DNA of 64,000 nucleotides from Chloroflexota bacterium. GTDB taxonomy: Bacteria; Chloroflexota; Dehalococcoidia; UBA2979. Under the pieces are notes generated by a model. It did not search any database. It was not told the origin of the DNA and worked only from the letters and a program-made list of their open reading frames with translations. The first letter of the stretch is position 1. Every line of letters starts with the position of its first letter. Positions 1-9,508 of this stretch are shown here, piece by piece. The position numbers and the translations under genes were made by a program. The stretch is from the NCBI GenBank assembly GCA_947479915.1, contig CANKAU010000006.1:40343-104342 (forward strand). The letters run 5' to 3'.

Positions 1-979
1 TGACCATGTAGCCGAGCTGCGAGATGGTGGAGTACGCGAGCACGCGCTTGATATCCGTGGCCACGATGCCCATCGACGCCGCGAAGATCGCGGTAAACGC
101 GCCGACGAACGCGATCGTCGTGCGGACGCCCTCGGGAGCAGCCTCGACCGCGCCGAAGAAGCGCAGCAGCAGGTAGACGCCGGCCGCGACCATCGTCGCG
201 GAGTGGACGATCGAGGAGACGGGCGTCGGCCCCTCCATCGCGTCCGGGAGCCAGAAGTGCAGCGGGAACTGCGCGGACTTGCCGGCGGCGCCGGCAAACA
301 GTCCGAGGACGAAGCCCGTCAGCACCGGCACCGCGATCTCACCCGCATGCGCGAGGTGGTTGATCTCCGCGATGTCGAACGTGCCCGTCTTCACCCAAAT
401 CAGCACGACCGCGAGCATGAACCCGAAGTCGCCGAAGCGCGTGACGATGAACGCCTTCTTCGCGGCGGCGGCGGCGCTGGGGCGGTGGAACCAGAAGCCA
501 ATCAGCAGGTACGAGGTCAGACCCACCAGCTCCCAGTGGATGAAGAGCTGGAGCAGGCTCGAGGCCATCACGAGGCCGAGCATCGACATCGTGAACAGCG
601 ACATGAACGCGAAGAACCGCGCGTAGCCGCCGTCCCCCGCCATGTAGCCGGTCGAGTAGATCTGCACGAGGAGCGAGATGCTGGTGACGACGGCGATCAT
701 CACGGCGCTCAGGCCGTCCAGCCGCAGGCCGAACTCGACGTCCAGCTTGAAGAGCGTCAGCCAGTGGTGCGGGTGGAAGGCAGCGGGTTCGCCGCCGAGG
801 CCAATCGAGGTGTCCAGCGCCCACATCGCCAGCAGCCACGCGACGCCGATCGCGCCAATCGTGAAGCGCCCCGCCAGCAACGGGCGCGTGCGCAGAGCGA
901 CCACGATCACGAGGAACGAGATCAGCGGTGCGGCGTAAATCGCCCAGACGGCGGCTTCGGGGATGTGGGGGAGCAGCAT
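1..979 (-). CDS. nuoL: NADH-quinone oxidoreductase subunit L (5' part; continues beyond left edge)
   Basis: Reverse-complement frame from ATG at 979 (MLLPHIPEAAVWAIYAAPLISFLVIVV...) is open to position 1 and includes the NuoL motif ...IVATDIKRVLAYSTISQLGYMV. Not in the ORF track, presumably because it has no stop inside the window. Confidence 0.93.
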   Translation of the reverse strand, partial: MLLPHIPEAAVWAIYAAPLISFLVIVVALRTRPLLAGRFTIGAIGVAWLLAMWALDTSIGLGGEPAAFHPHHWLTLFKLDVEFGLRLDGLSAVMIAVVTSISLLVQIYSTGYMAGDGGYARFFAFMSLFTMSMLGLVMASSLLQLFIHWELVGLTSYLLIGFWFHRPSAAAAAKKAFIVTRFGDFGFMLAVVLIWVKTGTFDIAEINHLAHAGEIAVPVLTGFVLGLFAGAAGKSAQFPLHFWLPDAMEGPTPVSSIVHSATMVAAGVYLLLRFFGAVEAAPEGVRTTIAFVGAFTAIFAASMGIVATDIKRVLAYSTISQLGYMV

Positions 980-1167
980 TAGATCTTGTTCAACACTTCA
1001 CGCGCCACGTGCGTCTTGCCGTCCGGCACCCAGATGGCGCGGGCGTCCTGCATGGAACCGACCTCCAGGGGCGGCACGATCCGCACGGACAGCGCCTCCT
1101 GGTTGAATACCTCGCGCCACGTCTCGGCTGAATAGCCGTCCGCAACGTCCATGAACTTCACCCACAT
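979..1167 (-). CDS. Small 62-aa protein inside the nuo cluster, possibly DUF2007-like
   Basis: MWVKFMDVADGYSAETWREVFNQEALSVRIVPPLEVGSMQDARAIWVPDGKTHVAREVLNKI. Stop TAA overlaps the nuoL ATG (TAATG); starts 13 bp after the nuoK stop. Confidence 0.7.
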   Translation of the reverse strand: MWVKFMDVADGYSAETWREVFNQEALSVRIVPPLEVGSMQDARAIWVPDGKTHVAREVLNKI

Positions 1168-1180
1168 CGTTCGCTTCCCC

Positions 1181-1516
1181 CTACCCGCGCAGCAGGTTGA
1201 TGCGATCGAGGTCGACGGTCTCACGCTGCCGGTACACCAGCACCGCCATTGCCAGCGCCACGGCAGCCTCGGCGGCGGCGACGGTCAGGACGAACACCAC
1301 GAACACGTGGCCGGACAGCGGCTGGCCGTTCTGCCCGAACGCCGAGGAGAACCGGGAGAACGCGATCAGCGTCAGGTTCACCGCGTTCAGCATCAACTCG
1401 ACGCCCATAAGCACCGCGACGGCGTTCCGCTTCGAAAGCGCGATCACCGTGCCGATGCCGAAGATCAGCGCCGAGACGACGAGGTAGTGCGCGAGCGTCA
1501 CGCTGAGTCCGAGCAT
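1181..1516 (-). CDS. nuoK: NADH-quinone oxidoreductase subunit K
   Basis: MLGLSVTLAHYLVVSALIFGIGTVIALSKRNAVAVLMGVELMLNAVNLTLIAFSR..., 111 aa, classic NuoK. Confidence 0.95.
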   Translation of the reverse strand: MLGLSVTLAHYLVVSALIFGIGTVIALSKRNAVAVLMGVELMLNAVNLTLIAFSRFSSAFGQNGQPLSGHVFVVFVLTVAAAEAAVALAMAVLVYRQRETVDLDRINLLRG

Positions 1517-2043
1517 TACGAACCCTCCCGGGGACCGCGGCGCTCGTGCACCAGCACGATCGCGCCCAGGAGCGCGAAGAACAGCAGGATCGAGGCGACC
1601 TCGAACGGCAGAACGTAGCGGCCCAGCAGCAGGTCGCCGATCGCGGAGACCGTGGTCACGGGATCGGACTGGCCGAGCGCGTCGCCCTTCAGCTCGGACC
1701 ACGGCGTGATGACGGCGACCACGCTGACCAGCCCCGCGATACCGAGGCCCGCTGCGAGTGCGGGCAGCAGGTACAGCGAGTTCGCGTTGTCTCGCGCGGC
1801 GAGCGGCGTGAGCATGATCGCGAAGACCATGAGCACCGCGATCGAACCCGCGTAGATCAGGATCTGCGCGACGGCGATGAAGTCCGCGCTCAGCGTCACG
1901 AACAGACCGGCCATGCCGAGGAACGCGAGCACGAGGAACACGAGCGCGTGCAGCAGGTTCCGCGCCACGAGCACCATGAGGCACCCGCCGACCGTCACGG
2001 CCGCAAGCACCCAGAACGCGATGATGATCCCGGGCGACTCCAT
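1516..2043 (-). CDS. nuoJ: NADH-quinone oxidoreductase subunit J
   Basis: MESPGIIIAFWVLAAVTVGGCLMVLVARNLLHALVFLVLAFLGMAGLFV...; NuoJ family, contiguous with nuoH and nuoK. Confidence 0.93.
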   Translation of the reverse strand: MESPGIIIAFWVLAAVTVGGCLMVLVARNLLHALVFLVLAFLGMAGLFVTLSADFIAVAQILIYAGSIAVLMVFAIMLTPLAARDNANSLYLLPALAAGLGIAGLVSVVAVITPWSELKGDALGQSDPVTTVSAIGDLLLGRYVLPFEVASILLFFALLGAIVLVHERRGPREGS

Positions 2044-3464
2044 TAGCGGCCCGCCCGGATCTGCTCGGCCGCACGGAGTCCGCCGACGCCGTTCGTCATG
2101 ATCGGTGGCGAGGCCATCTCGTTCGGCGCGTAGCCGATCGCGTTCGCCCACGCCCGTACGCCGAAGTACGTCAGCACGAGGTTCACGACCACCGAGCCGC
2201 CCACGGTCGCGAGGCCGGGGAGGTCGGACTGAGCAATGACCAGCGACTCCACGGACACGACCAGCAACTGGATGATCGAGAGCGGGATGAGGAACTTCCA
2301 CGCGAAGCTCATCAGCTGGTCGAGGCGGAAGCGCGGCAGGGTGCCTCGCAGCCACACGAAGACGAAGTACACGGCGCCGATCTTCGTCGCGAGGATGAGG
2401 TACCCCGGGATCCACGTCTCCAGGCCGAAGAAGGAGTACCCACCGAAGAAGACGGTGGACATCATCGCGCCGACGAGAATCGCGTTGCCCAGCTCAACCG
2501 CGAGGAACAGGCCGGCCTTCATGCCGGAGTACTCCGTGTGGAAGCCGGCGACGATCTCCGATTCGGCCTCGCCAATGTCGTTCGGCGTGCGGTTGATCTC
2601 GGCGGTGCTCGCGAAGAGGAACGCGAAGGCAGCGAAGGGGAGCAGGATCACCATCCAGATGTGGTAGGTCTGCTGCCACACCACGATCTGCGAGAGCTGC
2701 AGCGACCCGGTAAACAGTACGACGCCGAGGAGCGACAGGCTGATCGGGATCTCGTACGACACCATCATCGCGACAGTGCGCATCGCGCCCAGCAGTGCGT
2801 AGTGGTTGTTCGACGACCACCCGGCGAGGAACACCGCGAGCACGCCGAGCGAGGAGATCGCGATGGCGTAGACCACACCAACGTTCATATCGACGTACGA
2901 CATCTTCGCGGCCCACGGGATGGGCGCCCAGCCGAGCATGGCCGGAAGGAAGATCAGGATCGGGGGGAGGAAGAAGAGCAGCCGATCCGCCCCGACGGGG
3001 ATCAGCACTTCCTTCTGGATGAGCTTCAGCGCGTCCGCGATCGGCTGGAGCAGGCCGAAGAGGCCGTTCCGGTTCGGGCCCTGGCGGATCTGGAACTTCG
3101 CGATCAGGCGGCGCTCCACCCAGGAGCCGATCACGAGCCACCCGCCGACGAGGCTGAGGATGCCGATCCCGCCGAGGAGCGCCGTAGTCAGGTACGCGAC
3201 CGACGGCGGCAGCCCCTGCTGCTGCGCCCAGTACCGGAAATGCGACGTGCCGTTGCCCAGGTCGCGAATGTCGTACCAGCGTCCGTCGAGGTACCCGGCC
3301 ACGACGAGGAAGCCGATACCCACCGTCGCCGCGAGGCCGCCGAGCAGCACGAAGAGCAGCGGGAAGAACACCTCGCCCGGGAGCGCGTAGGCGCGCTGAA
3401 GCAACGAGCGGTGCTCGAGGATCTGGCGCGCCATGGGTGTAGCCGGACGCGGTGCGGTGCTCAT
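2043..3464 (-). CDS. nuoH: NADH-quinone oxidoreductase subunit H
   Basis: Internal ATG of ORF 2043..4328: MSTAPRPATPMARQILEHR...WVERRLIAKFQIRQGPNRNGLFGLLQPIADALKLIQKE (NuoH signature). Confidence 0.95.
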   Translation of the reverse strand: MSTAPRPATPMARQILEHRSLLQRAYALPGEVFFPLLFVLLGGLAATVGIGFLVVAGYLDGRWYDIRDLGNGTSHFRYWAQQQGLPPSVAYLTTALLGGIGILSLVGGWLVIGSWVERRLIAKFQIRQGPNRNGLFGLLQPIADALKLIQKEVLIPVGADRLLFFLPPILIFLPAMLGWAPIPWAAKMSYVDMNVGVVYAIAISSLGVLAVFLAGWSSNNHYALLGAMRTVAMMVSYEIPISLSLLGVVLFTGSLQLSQIVVWQQTYHIWMVILLPFAAFAFLFASTAEINRTPNDIGEAESEIVAGFHTEYSGMKAGLFLAVELGNAILVGAMMSTVFFGGYSFFGLETWIPGYLILATKIGAVYFVFVWLRGTLPRFRLDQLMSFAWKFLIPLSIIQLLVVSVESLVIAQSDLPGLATVGGSVVVNLVLTYFGVRAWANAIGYAPNEMASPPIMTNGVGGLRAAEQIRAGR

Positions 3465-4588
3465 CGGTCGATGTCCCCCACGACGATGTCGAGCGAGCCA
3501 AGTGCGACGACAGCATCGGGCAAGGACACGCCAACCGCCATCTCGCGGAGGAGCGAGAGGTTGATCAGCGAAGGGGCGCGGATGTGGAAGCGGTACGGAG
3601 CCGGGGTGCCGTCTGAGACGAGGTAGAAGCCAAGCTCTCCACGCGGTCCCTCCACACGCCCGTAGACCTCGCCCACGGGAGGGCGGAGTGCCAGCGGGAT
3701 GTCGGTCTTGTGCGGCCCATCCGGGATCTGGGCCATCGCCTGCTTGATGATCTCCACTGACTGGCGCGTCTCTTCGAGGCGCACCATGAAGCGGTCGTAC
3801 ACGTCGCCGTGACGCCCGACGGGCACCTCGAAGTTCATGCGGTCGTACACGCAGTAGGGCTCCGCCTTGCGCAGGTCCCACGGCACGCCCGAACCACGGA
3901 GCGCGGGGCCGACCAGCGATCCGTTGATCGCGTCCGCCGCGGAGATGACGCCGACGTTGCGCGTGCGGGCGAGGAAGATCTCGCTGTCCTGCACCAGCGA
4001 CGCGTACTCGTCGATGCGCGTGGGCATCTCGTCCATCAGCTCCTGCAGCGCGGGCCAGAACTCCGGCGGCGGGTCGAACGAGACGCCACCGATGCGCATG
4101 TAGTTCGTGGTGAGGCGCGCGCCGCAGGTCATCTCGAACAGGTCGAGGATCTTCTCGCGCTCGCGGAACATGTAGAGCAGCGGCGTCTGCCACGCGCCCG
4201 CGTCGGACACGAGTGTGCCGTTCGCCATCGCGTGGCTCGCGATGCGCTGGAGCTCCGCGAAGATGACGCGCAGGTAGGACGCCCGCTCCGGCACCTCGAC
4301 GCCCGCGAGGCGCTCGACGGCGAGGCACACGCCGAGGTTGTTCGACATCGCGGCCAGGTAGTCGGCGCGGTCGGTGAACGGGATGTTCTGGGTGTAGGTG
4401 CGTTCCTCGGCCAACTTCTCCATGGACCGGTGGAGGTAGCCCACGATCATGTCGAGGTCGCGGATGACCTCGCCGTCCATGACCACGCGAAGGCGGAACA
4501 CGCCGTGCGTGGACGGATGCTGCGGACCGATGTTCAGGACGTACGGCTCGGTCGCCGCGGCGTTGGTCGGGTTGTGGCTGGTGGTCAC
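3461..4588 (-). CDS. nuoD: NADH-quinone oxidoreductase subunit D
   Basis: VTTSHNP...YVLNIGPQHPSTHGVFRLRVVMDGE...; GTG start near 4588 overlaps the nuoC end. Confidence 0.95.
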   Translation of the reverse strand: MTTSHNPTNAAATEPYVLNIGPQHPSTHGVFRLRVVMDGEVIRDLDMIVGYLHRSMEKLAEERTYTQNIPFTDRADYLAAMSNNLGVCLAVERLAGVEVPERASYLRVIFAELQRIASHAMANGTLVSDAGAWQTPLLYMFREREKILDLFEMTCGARLTTNYMRIGGVSFDPPPEFWPALQELMDEMPTRIDEYASLVQDSEIFLARTRNVGVISAADAINGSLVGPALRGSGVPWDLRKAEPYCVYDRMNFEVPVGRHGDVYDRFMVRLEETRQSVEIIKQAMAQIPDGPHKTDIPLALRPPVGEVYGRVEGPRGELGFYLVSDGTPAPYRFHIRAPSLINLSLLREMAVGVSLPDAVVALGSLDIVVGDIDR

Positions 4589-4589
4589 G

Positions 4590-5192
4590 CTAGTGGCCTC
4601 CCGACGCCATCGCGGAGCCGTGCCCACCGGCCTCGGGTGGCATGTCCTGCGACGTAAGGTTGCCGGCGTTCATCATCCGGTCGCGGTTCGCCGGATCCTC
4701 GTTCGGGAAGCGGCCCAGGCCGCTGGTGCGCCCGCCGCCGATGCCGAGGAAATCCTTGCGCAGCGGGTGGCCCGGGTAGCCCTCCCAGAGGAAGAGGCGA
4801 CGCAGATCGGGGTGGTCGGCGAAGCGGATGCCCATCAGGTCGTAGACCTCGCGCTCCTGGAGCAGCGCGCCCTTGTAGACGGGGTACGCGCTCGGCAGCG
4901 AGGGTGCCTCGTGGTCGGCGACGATCGCCTTCACGACCACCTGGTGGTTCAGGTCGAGCGACTGCAGGTGGTAGACCACCTCGAACGAGGTGTGGCGATC
5001 GACGGCGGTGAGGTTCGAGAGCTGCGCGGCGTCGAACTCCTGCGAGTCGCGGAGCCAGCGCAGGGCCTCCTGCACGCGCTCCGGGGCGACCTCCACCCAC
5101 TCGTCGGTGGCGCGCGTCACGATGCCGCTCAGCGCCGCGCCGAGGCGCGCCGCCACGCGGTGACCGTCCAGCTGGTGGGGGCCGGCGGGCAA
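4590..5192 (-). CDS. nuoC: NADH-quinone oxidoreductase subunit C
   Basis: ...YKGALLQEREVYDLMGIRFADHPDLRRLFLWEGYPGHPLRKDFLG (NuoC/30-kDa signature). Confidence 0.94.
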   Translation of the reverse strand: MPAGPHQLDGHRVAARLGAALSGIVTRATDEWVEVAPERVQEALRWLRDSQEFDAAQLSNLTAVDRHTSFEVVYHLQSLDLNHQVVVKAIVADHEAPSLPSAYPVYKGALLQEREVYDLMGIRFADHPDLRRLFLWEGYPGHPLRKDFLGIGGGRTSGLGRFPNEDPANRDRMMNAGNLTSQDMPPEAGGHGSAMASGGH

Positions 5193-5193
5193 G

Positions 5194-5568
5194 TTAGCGC
5201 CACTCCAGCGCGCGCTTGCGCCACGCGTAGGCCAGCCCGAAGGCGAGGATGCCGATGAACAGGAACGCCTTGAACAGCACGCCCACGGCCATCTGCGCGT
5301 GGTTCACCGCCCACGGGTACAGGAAGATCACGTCCACATCGAAGATCACGAAGCCCAGCGCGAAGAGGTAGTAGCGCGCGTGGAACTGGCCCCAGGACGT
5401 GCCCTCGGACTCCACGCCGCACTCGTAGGTGGCTTCTTTGATGGGGGTGGGGTTGGACTGGCGCAGACCGAGCAGCCCGAACGCGTATGAGGCGACCAGC
5501 GGCAGGGCCGGGAATGCCAGGGCGAAGAGGAGCAGGATCCCGACGCGCCCGAATTGCTCCGGAATCAC
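5194..5568 (-). CDS. nuoA: NADH-quinone oxidoreductase subunit A
   Basis: ...YECGVESEGTSWGQFHARYYLFALGFVIFDVDVIFLYPWAV (NuoA signature). Confidence 0.95.
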   Translation of the reverse strand: MIPEQFGRVGILLLFALAFPALPLVASYAFGLLGLRQSNPTPIKEATYECGVESEGTSWGQFHARYYLFALGFVIFDVDVIFLYPWAVNHAQMAVGVLFKAFLFIGILAFGLAYAWRKRALEWR

Positions 5569-5628
5569 CAGCGCGTCCCTTCCGAGGAGCCTCGGCTTCG
5601 GCCCGAGTATGGTGCCAGCGGTGTTCGG

Positions 5629-5657
5629 AAACTAGCACCTGCCTATCTGTGGTGCAA
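5629..5657 (-). promoter_or_regulatory. Candidate sigma70-type promoter for the nuo cluster
   Basis: Reverse strand: TTGCAC (5657-5652), 17-bp spacer, TAGTTT (5634-5629) preceded by TG (extended -10), 61 bp upstream of nuoA. Confidence 0.45.
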
Positions 5658-5890
5658 CGAAACGCCTCCAGCGGCGTGCGGTGTATAACGGCCTTGGTTG
5701 ACCCGGCAAGTAGGCCCCATCTAGAGTCGCCCGCGGTCGCGATGGGCGTCGGATCGAGACAGTTCTGAGACCCCTCCCCGGGGGCTGACGGGCTCGCTCG
5801 CACGACACGCCGGCGTCACCAGCCACCCAACAGGCCCGCGACGGCCGCCCCTTCGGGGCACCCAACGGACCAGGACGATAGGAGCGGACG

Positions 5891-6307
5891 TTGGCGTACA
5901 ACAAGCCGATCCCCGACCCGGAGCAGTACATCAACAAGCCGTTCTGGGACGGCTGCAAAGAGGGGAAGCTCATGCTTCCTCGTTGCCTCACCTGCAACCG
6001 GGTCCACTTCTTCCCGCGCGTGATCTGCCCGCACTGCCAGTCCGACGCCCTTGAATGGGTCGAGGCGAGCGGCGAGGGCTACATCCACACGTTCGCGGTG
6101 CAGCACCGAGCCTTCGGCGGCTGGGCGGAGGAGACCCCCTTCGTCACGGCGTTCATCGACCTGAAGGAGGGCGACCGCATGTTGACCGTCCTCCGCGGCG
6201 TCGACCCGCTGAAGCCGGAGTCCATCAAGATCGGCGCGAAGGTGAAGATCGAGTTCGAGGCTGCCTCGGACGACGTCTCGATCCCCTTCTGGCGCGTGGT
6301 CGAATAA
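5891..6307 (+). CDS. DUF35 family (zinc ribbon plus OB-fold) acyl-CoA-associated protein
   Basis: CLTCNRVHFFPRVICPHCQSD zinc ribbon followed by OB-fold-like sequence; directly precedes a thiolase. Confidence 0.88.
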   Translation: MAYNKPIPDPEQYINKPFWDGCKEGKLMLPRCLTCNRVHFFPRVICPHCQSDALEWVEASGEGYIHTFAVQHRAFGGWAEETPFVTAFIDLKEGDRMLTVLRGVDPLKPESIKIGAKVKIEFEAASDDVSIPFWRVVE

Positions 6308-6331
6308 GCGACCGGGAAGAGGGAGAGCACT

Positions 6332-7543
6332 ATGCCCAACAACCCGTCCATGGCCGCCGCGATCGTCGGCGCCGCGGAGTCCAACAAGATCGGCTACATC
6401 GAGGAGGGGACGACCGCTACCAAGCTCCACCTCGAGGCGATCATCAACGTCTGCAAGCAGACCGGTATCCACCCCTCTGAGATCGAGGGCGTGTTCTCCA
6501 CCGGCTTCTCGCCGCAGATTGCCGAGCACCTCGGCATCCACCCGAAGTACATGGACACCACCGCCGTCGGCGGCTGCTCGTTCATCATGCACGTGCACCA
6601 CGCACTGGCAGCGATCAACGCGGGCATCATCGACATCGCAGTTGTGTCGCACGGCGAGGCCGGCTACTCGGCGCGCAAGAACAAGGGCAACGGCACCAAC
6701 CGCGGCCTGGGCGAGGACCGCTGGTCGGTCGGCAACCAGTTCGAGGTTCCGTACGGCATCGCCGGCGCGCCCTCGAACTACGCGCACGCGATGACGCGCC
6801 ACATGCACCAGTACGGCACCACGAAGGAAGACTTCGCGCAGATCGCCGTCGTGACGCGCGACTGGGCGACGCTCAACCCGCGCGCCGTGATGCACTCGAA
6901 GGACACGCACCCGGCCGGTGGCCCTATGACCGTCCAGGACGTGCTCAACAGCCGCCTCATCGCGTGGCCGCTGAACCTGCTGGACATCTGCCTGGTCACC
7001 GACCACGGTGGGGCGGTCATTGTCGCCTCCGCCGAGAAGGCCCGCTCGCTCCGCACCCGCCCGGTGTGGATCGCGGGTGCCGGCGAGAACACCAGCCACT
7101 CGTCCATGCTCGAGATGGGCGACTTCACCGCGACGTCCGCCGCGGCCTCGGCCAACTCCGCCTACAAGATGGCGGGGATGGGCCCGGGCGAGATGGAACT
7201 CGCGATGATCTACGACTCGTTCACGATCACCGCGGCGATCACCGCGGAAATGCTCGGCTTGGCGCCGCGCGGCCAGGGCCACACGCTCTGGGCCGACGGC
7301 AAGGCCGGCCCGGGCGGCTCCGGCATCCCGATCAACACCAACGGCGGCGGCCTGTCGTTCAGCCACTCCGGCATGTACGGCATGATGCTGCTGGTCGAGG
7401 CGTACCGGCAGCTGTCCGGCACCGCCGAGGATGGCGTGAACGGCATCGCGGGCAAGCAGACGTCTGCCAAGACCGCGATCGTCAACGGCACCGGTGGTTC
7501 GCTGTCGAACACCGGAACGCTGGTGCTCGTCGCTGACGACTAG
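6332..7543 (+). CDS. Thiolase / lipid-transfer-protein family (SCP-x/Ltp2-like)
   Basis: MPNNPSMAAAIVGAAESNKIGYIEEGTTATKLHLEAIINVCKQTGI...GGCSFIMHVHHALAAINAG...; thiolase-fold, paired with DUF35. Confidence 0.88.
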   Translation: MPNNPSMAAAIVGAAESNKIGYIEEGTTATKLHLEAIINVCKQTGIHPSEIEGVFSTGFSPQIAEHLGIHPKYMDTTAVGGCSFIMHVHHALAAINAGIIDIAVVSHGEAGYSARKNKGNGTNRGLGEDRWSVGNQFEVPYGIAGAPSNYAHAMTRHMHQYGTTKEDFAQIAVVTRDWATLNPRAVMHSKDTHPAGGPMTVQDVLNSRLIAWPLNLLDICLVTDHGGAVIVASAEKARSLRTRPVWIAGAGENTSHSSMLEMGDFTATSAAASANSAYKMAGMGPGEMELAMIYDSFTITAAITAEMLGLAPRGQGHTLWADGKAGPGGSGIPINTNGGGLSFSHSGMYGMMLLVEAYRQLSGTAEDGVNGIAGKQTSAKTAIVNGTGGSLSNTGTLVLVADD

Positions 7544-7662
7544 GCTCATCGGCTAGTCCCCTCCGGCTAGCCAGAGCGGTCAGTTCGCGACAACATCGAG
7601 GGCGGCCCTCCGCAAGGAGGCGCCGCCCTCGGCTCGTTCCGGGCACCCAGAAGGCGCACCGC

Positions 7663-8415
7663 TTGCTCATCGACCTGCACACGCACACCTACCCCCTCTC
7701 GTGGGACTCCCAGCTCAACGCGGACGAACTCGTCGCGCGGTCAATGGAGGCCGGACTAGACGGCATCGTCCTTTCCGAGCACGACTGGGCGTGGAACCCG
7801 GACGAGGTCGCCGCGCTCGCGAAGCGCCACAACTTCCTCGTGCTCCACGGCATCGAGGTGAATACCGATGATGGCCACATCCTGGTCATCGGACCGCGTC
7901 GCTACAGCTACGGCATGCACCACACCCGCGAACTCGCGCGTCTCGTCGAGGCTGCCGACGGCGTGATGTGGGCCGCGCACCCCAACCGGCGCCACCACCC
8001 GTGGGACTGGGAGAGCGAGAAGGAGTGGCAGGACGCCCTCGATCGCGCCGAGCGCAACGAGGCCTACGGGCTGGTCGCCGCGCTGGAGGTCGTGAACGGC
8101 CGCTACTCGCCGCGCGAGAACCTGATGTCGCAGCGCGTCGCCGAGCGCCTCGCGATGCCGGGCACCGCCGGCACCGACTCCCACCGCGTCGAGGACATCG
8201 GCAAGGCAGCGACCTACTTCGACCGGGACATCAAGACCGCCGCCGACCTGGTCGAGGAGCTGCGGGCCGGTCGCTGCTGGCCGGTGGACCTCACCACGGG
8301 CGGTGTGTCATCCGACGCCCGCTACCACCAGCCCCCAGCCGACCTCGAGGCGGAGCGCCGCGCGCTGGCCGACCGGCGGGCCGCGTACCTCGCCTCCAGG
8401 CAGCCGCTGCCCTGA
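7663..8415 (+). CDS. PHP domain-containing phosphoesterase-like protein
   Basis: MLIDLHTHTYPLSWDSQLNADELVARSMEAGLDGIVLSEHD...GTAGTDSHRVEDIGKA (PHP metal motifs). Confidence 0.85.
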   Translation: MLIDLHTHTYPLSWDSQLNADELVARSMEAGLDGIVLSEHDWAWNPDEVAALAKRHNFLVLHGIEVNTDDGHILVIGPRRYSYGMHHTRELARLVEAADGVMWAAHPNRRHHPWDWESEKEWQDALDRAERNEAYGLVAALEVVNGRYSPRENLMSQRVAERLAMPGTAGTDSHRVEDIGKAATYFDRDIKTAADLVEELRAGRCWPVDLTTGGVSSDARYHQPPADLEAERRALADRRAAYLASRQPLP

Positions 8416-8441
8416 CGCCACTCCTGCGTGCGGGGGCGTGA

Positions 8442-8471
8442 TTGACACCCTTGATCGCCCGTCGATATCGT
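8442..8471 (+). promoter_or_regulatory. Candidate sigma70-type promoter upstream of MaoC gene
   Basis: TTGACA (8442-8447), 18-bp spacer, TATCGT (8466-8471), 54 bp before the ATG at 8525. Confidence 0.5.
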
Positions 8472-8524
8472 CGCCCGACGGCGCACACCACGGGTGCGAC
8501 CGGTGCTCTGGAGACGAGGATCGG

Positions 8525-9004
8525 ATGCCCGACTCGATCGTCACTGCCGAAATGCAGGCGATGATCGGCCGCGAGGTCGACGAAGGCGTCGCCGAGGTCA
8601 CCACGACCAGCTGCCGACTCTTCGCCCGCGCGGTGGGACACACCGACCCGATCTTCTTCGACGTAGAGGCGGCGCTCGCGCGCGGCTATCGCGGGCTCGT
8701 CGCCCCGCCAGGCTACCTTGGCACCCCGGTCAACGACCGCCGCCAGGGGCCGCTGGTGACCATCCCACGCCCGGTGACGGACATGCGCATCCCGTACAAG
8801 CGCATCCTGGACGGCGGCACTTCGTACGAGTACTTCGAGCCGGTGGTGGCGGGTGACGTGGTGACGTCACGCAGCAAGATCACGCGCTTCGAGGAGCGCC
8901 TCGGCTCCATCGGCCCCATGCTCATCACGTACCACGAGACGGCGTACACGCGGCAGGACGGGACGCTCGTCGCCAAGATGTACGGCAACGTCATTCACTA
9001 CTAG
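8525..9004 (+). CDS. MaoC-like (FAS1-type N-terminal) dehydratase
   Basis: MPDSIVTAEMQAMIGREVDEGVAEVTTTSCRLFARAVGHTDPIFFDVEAALARGYRGLVAPPGYL... Confidence 0.87.
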   Translation: MPDSIVTAEMQAMIGREVDEGVAEVTTTSCRLFARAVGHTDPIFFDVEAALARGYRGLVAPPGYLGTPVNDRRQGPLVTIPRPVTDMRIPYKRILDGGTSYEYFEPVVAGDVVTSRSKITRFEERLGSIGPMLITYHETAYTRQDGTLVAKMYGNVIHY

Positions 9005-9013
9005 GCTCGCACC

Positions 9014-9451
9014 ATGCCCCTCAATTCCGAGCAGGTCTACTACGAGGATGTCCACGAGGGCGAGGAGATCCCGGCGCTCCGCAAGGCCTGCATCAGTCAG
9101 CAGCTGGTGATGTGGGCCGGTGCCTCCGGCGACTTCTATCAAATCCACTACGACCCGGACTTCGCCCGCGGCACCGGGCTGGATGGCATCATCGTCCAGG
9201 GTGGCCTGAAGAACGCATTCCTCGGTCAGCTGCTGCACGACTGGATCGCTCCGGCGGGCTTCCTTCGACGCTTCGGGTGCCAGTACCGTGGCATGGACTA
9301 CCCCAATCAGGAGATCCTGTGCCGGGGTGTCGTGACGAAGAAGTACGAGGAGGCCGGACAGGCGCTCATCGACCTTGAGATCTGGACACAGAACGCCGCG
9401 GGGAAGAAGACCACCCCGGGCACCGCGACCGTCATCCTCCCGCGCCGCTAG
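9014..9451 (+). CDS. MaoC-like dehydratase
   Basis: MPLNSEQVYYEDVHEGEEIPALRKACISQQLVMWAGASGDFYQIHYDPDFARGTGLDGIIVQGGLK (hot-dog hydratase motif). Confidence 0.88.
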   Translation: MPLNSEQVYYEDVHEGEEIPALRKACISQQLVMWAGASGDFYQIHYDPDFARGTGLDGIIVQGGLKNAFLGQLLHDWIAPAGFLRRFGCQYRGMDYPNQEILCRGVVTKKYEEAGQALIDLEIWTQNAAGKKTTPGTATVILPRR

Positions 9452-9508
9452 CGCAGGGCTGACGCACTCGGCGGCACGAGCCCCGCAGGGGGAGAACAGG
9501 GAACACAC

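Noticed and set aside
5816-7549. 577-aa reverse ORF
   Set aside because: Antisense of the DUF35 and thiolase genes, which have clear family motifs.
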